Below, piece by piece: positions 56,751-64,000 of a stretch of 64,000 nt of DNA. A program made the position numbers and the translations under genes. Origin of the DNA: Hydractinia symbiolongicarpus (Eukaryota; Cnidaria; Hydrozoa; Anthoathecata; Hydractiniidae). The stretch's first letter is position 1. Each line of letters begins with the position of its first letter. The notes beneath the pieces were generated by a model that saw only the letters and a list, made by a program, of their open reading frames with translations, ran no database searches and was not told the DNA's origin. The stretch spans positions 25,606,001 through 25,670,000 of the forward strand of contig NC_079884.1 in the NCBI RefSeq assembly GCF_029227915.1, in the 5' to 3' direction.

Positions 56751-58000
56751 ATATATATGAAAAACTACTGGTGCATAAGCTTATGGATTTACAGCACATA
56801 TAGCCATTTAATTCTTCTTGTGGATAATAAAATTCAATTTTTTCTACTAAATAGATGGGGGGACCTGGTGTTGAAAAGTTTGGATAAGGAACTGTATTAC
56901 CCAATATTAAACATCTGGTGGAGCGATTAATAGGAAACTGTGCCATCATTCATGTGGAGCGCTTTAGTAGAAGCATGCAGTATATCATAAATCGGGTGAA
57001 GCACACACACAGCATTAGGGAGTTTTAGGTTTATATATTTTTCCAAAAATAACTTTCCTGCAAAAATACAGTTTACATGTCGTGTCCATCATAGCAAATT
57101 TTCTCAAAATGTTTGCGGAAAAACTTAAAATATGAATTGTAATCCACGGTGAGCGCTTAGTACAGGTAAACAATGTCGCACATCCATATATATATTTTCA
57201 TATATTTCATTTTATTTCGTACAACAAGTTTTCATGACAGTAGGATTAAAAAGCTCTTATTCCAAACTGAACAGAAACCTCAAAAGTATAGCAATAAACT
57301 AGGCTAGCTTGGTACTTAAATAGAGCCGGGCTTAAAAGGATTCCTGAATTGAAAATGTTATTTTGTAAGTTATAGAGGATAAAAAATGTTAAAAATCTTC
57401 CTTCGTTCTCAAGTTTATGTCAGCAAAATTGGTAGTTTTATCACAGCTAAGTAGTTAATTTTATGCTAGCTTTGTATAGCTAGTTTTATGCCAGTTTTAC
57501 GCTACCTATATATTTACATACTTGCTCTATTTTATGCCAGCTAAAAGCCTTAAAAGTGTTTTTTTTACTGTTGGAAAGGTGAATAATCTTAAAAAACGTA
57601 ATAAAACAGTACAGCTATCCGCCATCAAACTGTTCAAACTTCTTTAAAAAAGGCAGCAAGTTAGCGTTATATTTCTCACCAGAACGGTGGTTCACACGAA
57701 CACATTCCTGAAACACGAGTTGTGGAACATGTGTGTGAGCTCCTCCATCTTTCTAGTGCATAATCTTCATTCCCACATACAGAAAAAGCACAACGTCTAT
57801 CCATTTTTTATATTCGAAGACTGTACGTCGACTGTTGAACACGCTTTGTTTACATACGAAAATGTAGATTAGTGCCGAGGCCCCTCGCGGTAAATATGTA
57901 TTTTACAGAACAAGCTGAAATCGGAGAATGGTGTATTTCATATTCAGTGATGATGTTTGTAATTTTTCCCCGTAGTATAATAAACGGAGGGTAATCTCGT

Positions 58001-59920
58001 TCTTTATTTAATTTATTTTTATTTAATTCTATCAATCGGAAGGCGATGCTACATAATATTGCAGTCCTTTGTCCTCTTATTTCTACTTTCATGGAAAATT
58101 GTTACAATGTTCCGGCACGTTTGTTTGTTATTGGGGGTAAAGAACTGTCATCAAAGGAAGGGACTACTCAAGGTGATCCGACCTCTATGGCGGCATACGC
58201 AATTGGAGTTTCGCCTCTTCTTAGAATTCTTCTTGATTTTATGAACACTAGTGGTAACAATACGGCAAAACATGTTGCATTTGCGGATGATTTCACTGTA
58301 GCTGGTAAATTGTCAGAGATAAAGAGCTATTGGGAAAAATTGACTTCGATTGGGCCGAAATTTGGTTACTTTCCGAAGGCTGACAAGTCTTATTTGATTG
58401 TCAAAGCAAGATATATAGAAAGCGCAAACGAAATTTTTAAAGAGATGCATGTGATAATAACGTCATCGGGTCAAAGACACCTTGGAGCTGTCATTGGAGA
58501 TATCAATTACAAAAACCAATATGTGAATAGTAAAATTCAAGATCTTTCGAATCAACTCCAGCTACTTTCACAGATTGCTGTTATGGAACCACAGTCTGCA
58601 TTTACTGCCTTCAACGCTGGTTTCAAATCAAAATTTACGTATTTGATGAGAACTATACCAAATATTTCGAAAAATTTACAACCAATCGAAGATATCATAC
58701 GTAACGAATTTCTTCCAGCAATTACCGGAGGACATTGCTGCTCAAACGCTGAAAGGGATCTCCTATCCTTACCGATTCGTCTGGGTGGCTTGGGAATCAC
58801 TAATTTCGTGAATGAAAGCGACTTTGAGTATGACAACTCTCGTTCCATCACTGCTTCACTTTCCAAAGCCATTTACGAGCAAGTGGACAAATCTATCTGC
58901 GAGATTGAAAAACGTCATTTGAAGAATCAAATCAAGGACTCTCGCAACAAACGTCATGAGGACAGATTAACAGATGTTAAAAAAAACTTAGACGAAAAAC
59001 AATTACGATTAAGCGACATATGCAGTGAGAAAGGTTGCTCCAACTGGTTGACAGTATTGCCATATGCTGAACACGGATTTGATCTCAACAAGCAGCAGTT
59101 TTGGGATGGAATAAAGCTCCGTTATAACTGGCCTGTTGAAGGATTACCGACGCATTGTGTTTGTGGGTCGACATTTGACATTCAACATTGTTTGAGTTGT
59201 AAGAAAGGTGGGTTTGTCACGCTTCGACACAACAACATACGTGACATAACGGCATCCATGTTAGGTGAGGTTTGTAAGGATGTGGCAATTGAGCCTTCGC
59301 TAATTGGGTTGACTGGCGAAACTTTTGATTTAGAATCTGTGAAAAAGGGGGATGATGTAAGAACGGATGTACGTGCTCGGGGATTTTGGACGAAGGGTCA
59401 ACAAGCATTTTTCGACGTAAGGGTTTTTGATCCCAACGCTTCGAGACACCTTCAGCATACTCTCCAACAATGCTATGCAAAGAATGAGGCGGAGAAGAAA
59501 AGGCAATACAACACTCGCATCAACAAAGTTGATAACGGGACATTCACGCCACTGGTATTTTCTCTTTACGGAGGAATGGGAAGAGAGTGTGCGACTTTTT
59601 ACAAGCGTCTCTCAGAAATGATCGCCGAAAAACGTAAAATAAATATTTCTGTTGCATCATCTTGGGTCAGAACTAAGATTTGTTTTGCTTTAATTCATGC
59701 TTGTTTGCTTTGTTTGAGAGGTTCGAGAGGGATTTATAAAAGAATCGAAATGGGGGATGATATTGTTTTGAGTGAGTTGTCAAGTTGTATCAAGTAGTTC
59801 GGTTGTACCAAGTTAATGAACTGTTAAATCTATATCTAATTTATTTTGTTTATTATGTTTGTTAAATGCTTTTGTATTGAAGTAACTATTTTTAGATTGT
59901 AAAAAAATTAGATATTAAAA
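58001..59920 (+). mobile_element. 5'-truncated LINE-type insertion with 13-bp target duplication
   Basis: AGGGTAATCTCGT lies directly before (57988-58000) and directly after (59921-59933) the insertion. The 3' end is A-rich (ATTAGATATTAAAA). Coding sequence begins in the middle of the RT domain (FNSINRKAMLHN), preceded by about 21 bp of T-rich filler. Together these match target-primed reverse transcription with 5' truncation. The identical duplications and uninterrupted frame suggest a young insertion. Confidence 0.9.
58046..59797 (+). CDS. Reverse transcriptase/endonuclease of the LINE (N-terminally truncated)
   Basis: The frame is 583 residues from the first ATG and is open back to 57995, with no stops. 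RT motifs: EGTTQGDPTSMAAYAIGVSP, FADDFTVAG (the catalytic FADD in place of YADD), PKFGYFPKADKSYLIVK and a QRHLGAVIG segment. A LPIRLGGLGI stretch, a zinc-binding CVCGSTFDIQHCLSC module and a DVRARGFW...QAFFDVRVFDPNA block follow. From memory, this last block resembles restriction-like nuclease domains at the C terminus of some LINEs. Related proteins recur in cnidarian and sponge genomes. The missing N-terminal half, including RT motifs before QGDP, makes autonomous activity unlikely. Confidence 0.9.
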   Translation: MLHNIAVLCPLISTFMENCYNVPARLFVIGGKELSSKEGTTQGDPTSMAAYAIGVSPLLRILLDFMNTSGNNTAKHVAFADDFTVAGKLSEIKSYWEKLTSIGPKFGYFPKADKSYLIVKARYIESANEIFKEMHVIITSSGQRHLGAVIGDINYKNQYVNSKIQDLSNQLQLLSQIAVMEPQSAFTAFNAGFKSKFTYLMRTIPNISKNLQPIEDIIRNEFLPAITGGHCCSNAERDLLSLPIRLGGLGITNFVNESDFEYDNSRSITASLSKAIYEQVDKSICEIEKRHLKNQIKDSRNKRHEDRLTDVKKNLDEKQLRLSDICSEKGCSNWLTVLPYAEHGFDLNKQQFWDGIKLRYNWPVEGLPTHCVCGSTFDIQHCLSCKKGGFVTLRHNNIRDITASMLGEVCKDVAIEPSLIGLTGETFDLESVKKGDDVRTDVRARGFWTKGQQAFFDVRVFDPNASRHLQHTLQQCYAKNEAEKKRQYNTRINKVDNGTFTPLVFSLYGGMGRECATFYKRLSEMIAEKRKINISVASSWVRTKICFALIHACLLCLRGSRGIYKRIEMGDDIVLSELSSCIK

Positions 59921-59960
59921 AGGGTAATCTCGTGTTTGGTTCAGGGCCGAGCAACTTATC

Positions 59961-62900
59961 ATGGCGGAGGAAGAAATGTTCCATGTTTTTAGGCATGTAT
60001 CATCAGTTTCAGTGGTACTGTCTAGCTAAGTAGTAAAGATCAGATAATTTCTAGAGCTAGCATTGCTTGGTTGGTTGATTTATTTCTTTGTAATTCTGCC
60101 AGTGACTTCGATAGGTAACTACAGTGCTTCGTTCAACCCATCTGACAATAATAAAATTTCTGAAGCTAATAATTAATTAAGCTAATAATTATTTTGCATT
60201 AATTCATTGATATAACCTAGAAATATTGCATTATTTTTATCAATTTCAAGAAATGTGGTAACTCGGCAGAGTAATGGCAACACTCTTCCATCCTGGATGG
60301 AAATGATCTAGTTCAGCAGATGTGAGAAAAATGTAAACGAATTATGTTTATGTACATTATATAAAGAAAGATTCTACAGCGCTTTTGCAGAATTATTGAA
60401 CCCACTGTTTTTGTAATGAATGTGCTTGCAGTATTTTCTTATCTGTACAACTGTGAAGTAATATACATACTGACACTATTCTTCATAAACACATAATACG
60501 TGAGAATTTTGCCATAAATAAAATAAGGCTGAATTTTGAAGTTATGCAACCTTTGTCCTAGCGCCCCTTTGTCTCTTTTTTCATATCATGTGGCGACACG
60601 AACATCTCTCCGTCCATAAAAGCTTTTTTTATGCATGTTTTTGTTAACAATCTGTCGAATTCTTCTCCATAACTCTTTTTCACTTTTGATTTTTGAAAGA
60701 TATTTGCTCTTTTTCACGTCATTCTTATATCAAAAAGTGAAAAATAACTCTGAGGAGGAAGAGAACGTACGGTTTTCCGTTGACGTTATTAAACGTTGCT
60801 TTTTATAAGAAGAACTTTTAAAAGTTTTGCATGTTAAAAAATATGTTTTGATGATAAAGAAATATTACTAAAAGTTTAAAAAGTAGCAGAATTAGTTTTT
60901 TTTTAAATATTTAGACCATTTTGTTGTTTTTAAAAGAGCTTGTGTTTTTAAAATTTATTTAAAATCGTGTTATATATATACTTTAATTAGTTTTATTGTT
61001 AAAAACAGTAAAAATTCAATGGCCTTTGCTTTTAAATTTTTCTTGTGCAGAGTATTGTTTATAAACAATGTTTCTTGCTATGCTTTGGTTTTTAACACGA
61101 CACAATTATTTTTGCATGATTTGAAAGGAACTCACTATCCTATTGTGTTTTTGAATAAATGCAATTATTTTTGCAAGTTGAGCGTACGTGTACGCTTACA
61201 TCTGGACTGTACTGTAACCAAATTTAAAAATAAGAACCACTAGATATAGTCATAGGATGTACACATTTCACTTGCCAAGAAAATAACAACTCATAGATCA
61301 ACACTAACAACTAGCCTATGACACTATTCCTTATACACAACCTGGTTGTCTTATTTTGTTAATAAATAGCTGCTTTCTTCGTATTCAAATGTGAAAGTTA
61401 CCCCTGCTAGCTAACCTACATGCATTAATTGGGGAAATTTGCAAGTAAATTGATAAATATAAAACAAGGGTGTTAATGGCAAAAAAAATTTATGTCATTA
61501 TTTTTAATCATTTTAGCTAAAAAACATGAGCGAAGAAAAATGTTTAGCAAGTGATTGCAGAGTTATTATCAAACCCTGTACAGACGCAAATGGTTCCCAG
61601 GTGACTGGAAAGCGAAAATATGTCCAAAATGAACATGCTAACGAACAATATGAGATTGATTCCAATAAGACAAGAAAAGTTATATTAAAAAAACTTGGGG
61701 ATAAGTTAATTGCTATTGTTTGCAATAAAGAAAAATCTACTGTTGCAGCTGAACCTGCACAAGAGCAAATTGTCAACACTTCTGCCACCGGGCTTACAGA
61801 TGTATCTTCAGCTTCATCATATGCTTTTTCATCATATGGCAAAAGCCCGATCAAGAAGATGCCATGTCATCCAAATGGGGTGTGGTTAGGAAATACAAAC
61901 TGCACACCACAGTCAAAGTTGACTTTGCCAAAAAATTTAAGCCCTGGTATTACATCATCACCAATAACTAATAATCTGCATATTTCAACAAATCTTTTTC
62001 AGGATATAGATAGTATGAATGATACTGCAGAGGAGAGTCAGGAATTGAATAACTCACACGGCAAATCTGAAGGGATTGAAATAAACTCTAGCTGTGTACC
62101 ACACAGTAGTTCATCAATGAACCAGACACTGCAGCAATCAGGCTCAGATTCAGTACATAATACAGATACAATCTCCTCACAAGGTCTTGTTTTGACCAAC
62201 ATAGCACCATGTCCAATGGCAGCATCAATCACATCAATGTTTGCAGCCCCTCAGCATGAAAGAACTGAAGATGATGAGGATAATGTTGATGTTGGGAATG
62301 ATGATGAAGAGGAGGAGGAGGATAAAAATGCTGCTGCTTTATTTCATGTTGCTGAGAGTTTGTTATTGCTTAAAGAATCAAGTAGTCCATGGAAATGTAA
62401 GTTGTTATTTATATAAGGAATAATAAATACAGAAAATCTGCCGTAATGTTTATAATTAATAACTTTGGACTTGAAAATATTAAAACGAATAGGTGTGCAA
62501 ATAAAAGTTTCACTTCTTTTAATCTTTATAGTTATAGAACTGAAACTTATCAATGAAACCTACTTATTATATAGCTCCTACAAATTCCTAATCACTAATT
62601 GTTGTTTTCCAATTGCTCAAAAGGCTCTTTTCATATTTTTGAAAAATCTTGATCTGTCCTCAAGATTTTTGAATTTAAGTCATTTATATAAATATTAATA
62701 CTTGCAATTTCTTCTGAGCTAAACTTTCAAGTCTTATATCTCGGAAACCAATAAAAAGGTTTTCCAAAAAATAAAAAGATTTAAGGAAATTTTTCTAGTT
62801 CTTTCATAAGAAATCAACTTAATTTTTGGAGAATAAAATTTAAATTTCACAAGAACTAATTTTCGCGAAGTTGTCAATTTTGTAAGAATTAAATTTTGCG

Positions 62901-63728
62901 TATTTTCCGATAATTTTTTTTTTTAATTTATACCATTTTTCAAATCGTGATACAATGTTTTCAAATTGAAAAATGTTTTACTGGTCATAACAAATATCGT
63001 TAAGCAAAAAACACAAATATTAAGAATCTAAAGTAGACTGTCTGATAAGCAACAAGTGTTACGAAAAAAATATTATTCACAAAGCGAAAATCTTATGCTG
63101 ACCTTATGAATTTTGGAACCTTAAAGAGTGAGAAAGAAATGTCGACTTCAAGTGTATATAGTTATTTGAATGAGTACACATGCATAGTTTCTTCAAATTT
63201 TTTTTACCATCTTTAGTTTGCGTTTCGTGTAAACAAGCAGTGAATGGATACTGTACTATCCATGGAAATCCTATGGACAGTCTGCCAAAAACAAAAGCTG
63301 TTCTATCTCTCCCAAGTTCTATGTCTATTCAGACTAGCTCTATACCTCATGCCGGACTGGGAGTGTTTGCCTTGACAACATTTGAGGTTGGTTCTTTGTT
63401 TGGACCCATGGATGGTGAAAAGTTGTCAGCTAGGGACCATGCACAGAGAGGAAATAATCCATATGTTTGGGAAGTAAGATTAATTTTCTTCTTATTAAAG
63501 TTACATTTCATGTGTTCAGTTTATAATATGTATTTGATCTTCTTGGGTTAGGTTTATGAAGAAAATCGCAAATCTATTTCTCATTTTCTTGATTGTATGG
63601 ATGAAGGGAAAAGTAACTGGATGCGTTTCATAAATTGTGCACGTTTCGAAGAAGAACAAAATCTGATTGCTGAGCAATACGACAAACTGCTGTTTTACAA
63701 GACCTACAAAAAAGTTCTGCCAGGACAG
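59961..63728 (+). CDS. PRDM: PR/SET-domain (PRDM family) gene, 3' end beyond window
   Basis: PRDM proteins are chromatin regulators combining a PR/SET methyltransferase-like domain with zinc fingers. Secure exons: 61517-62396, 63217-63473 and 63552-63728, with matching phases. The first is Ser/Thr-rich and disordered, with an acidic EDDEDNVDVGNDDEEEEED tract. A zinc knuckle (CVSC...GYCTIHG) follows, then the PR domain: SSIPHAGLGVFA, LFGPMDGE, SNWMRFINCARFEEEQNLIA, YKTYKKVLPGQ. The knuckle-plus-PR layout and the NWMR-NCAR-EEQNL core resemble PRDM9/7, PRDM11 and PRDM4. No KRAB or SSXRD domain is seen. A likely start exon, 59961-59996 (MAEEEMFHVFRH, strong Kozak, phase 0), would splice to LKNMSEEK; otherwise translation starts at 61526. 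The zinc fingers, if any, lie outside the window. Confidence 0.86.
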
Positions 63729-64000
63729 GTTCGTGTTTTGCCTTTAACCCTGGATATAATTGTTGTCTATATTGGTATGTGAGATTAAGTGTTTCAAACA
63801 GAAGTAACAACACCAGTTTCGTCTCTTCGTTCATTTTTTTGATGACATTTTGGCTGTAACCGGCCATTATCAAGTCATATTCACACAATATACAAGCTGG
63901 TATAATAGATTTAAATAATTAGATCGTATGATACATTTATTGTTAATCAGCGAATAAGAATAAAGGAAGTGATGCTATGTTTTTATTGAGAGAAGGTTTG
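63729..64000. other. Intron or unread tail of the PRDM gene
   Basis: After the donor GTTCGT at 63729 I find no exon that would continue the PR domain (expected ELLVWYG-like end). The rest of the gene is beyond the window. Confidence 0.6.

Larger units (their letters stand above)
55986..57935. mobile_element. Possible DNA element bounded by inverted repeats
   Basis: A 22-bp sequence, TACACCATTCTCCGATTTCA plus GC, at 55986-56007 recurs as its exact complement at 57914-57935. Inside both ends, TTTCGTATGTAAACAAA (56049-56065) also recurs inverted (57845-57861). The inner spacing differs by about 10 bp. No target duplication or transposase was found, so two facing copies of a shorter repeat is the alternative. 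Confidence 0.55.
55156..57986. other. Gene-free, repeat-bearing stretch between MORN4 and the LINE
   Basis: It holds a half copy of the CCCCAGGG element (about 55303-55335), an inverted-repeat-bounded block (55986-57935), a GGCA-rich tract (56286-56540) and a tRNA-like sequence (56683-56750). No protein-coding exon is supported. Confidence 0.55.

Overview
The window is animal nuclear DNA. It is AT-rich, its genes are split by GT-AG introns, and it is full of small mobile elements and tandem arrays. The protein set fits an early-branching animal: a Zic-type transcription factor, a full-length APAF1, an ATGL-type lipase, MORN4, and a PR/SET gene. A retroelement of a type I know from cnidarians points to a cnidarian, most likely a hydrozoan. 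The species is inferred; I could not search databases.

Layout. A Zic-like gene on the minus strand (2097-4308) is followed by about 14 kb without genes (4309-18540). A complete minus-strand APAF1 gene spans 18541-36265 in 21 exons, with a 6.3-kb repeat-laden intron 1. About 750 bp from its start codon, and divergent to it, a plus-strand PNPLA2/ATGL-like lipase runs 37014-41213 in eight coding exons. A repeat-rich stretch follows (41214-49944): tandem arrays, a tRNA-derived SINE interrupted by a DNA element, and a second nested insertion. Then come an unrecognised 363-residue basic protein (49945-52053) and MORN4 (53288-55155). A 5'-truncated LINE-type insertion with an intact reverse transcriptase/endonuclease ORF and 13-bp target-site duplications (57988-59933) lies just upstream of a PR/SET-domain gene that leaves the window at its right end.

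Function. APAF1 is the apoptosome scaffold (CARD, NB-ARC, 15 WD40 repeats) and PNPLA2 is the first lipase of triglyceride breakdown. They may share a promoter region. Zic and PRDM are transcription or chromatin regulators. There is no sign of an operon-like system, CRISPR or phage.

The points I find most interesting: the fifth Zic zinc finger has lost both histidine ligands; APAF1 encodes nearly every WD40 blade in one 120-126-bp phase-0 exon; three phase-compatible spliced exons with their own stop and poly(A) signal sit in APAF1 intron 1; a fresh retroelement sits beside the PRDM start; and several nested transposons have readable target duplications. Exon models were built by hand from splice sites and reading phase, without transcripts.
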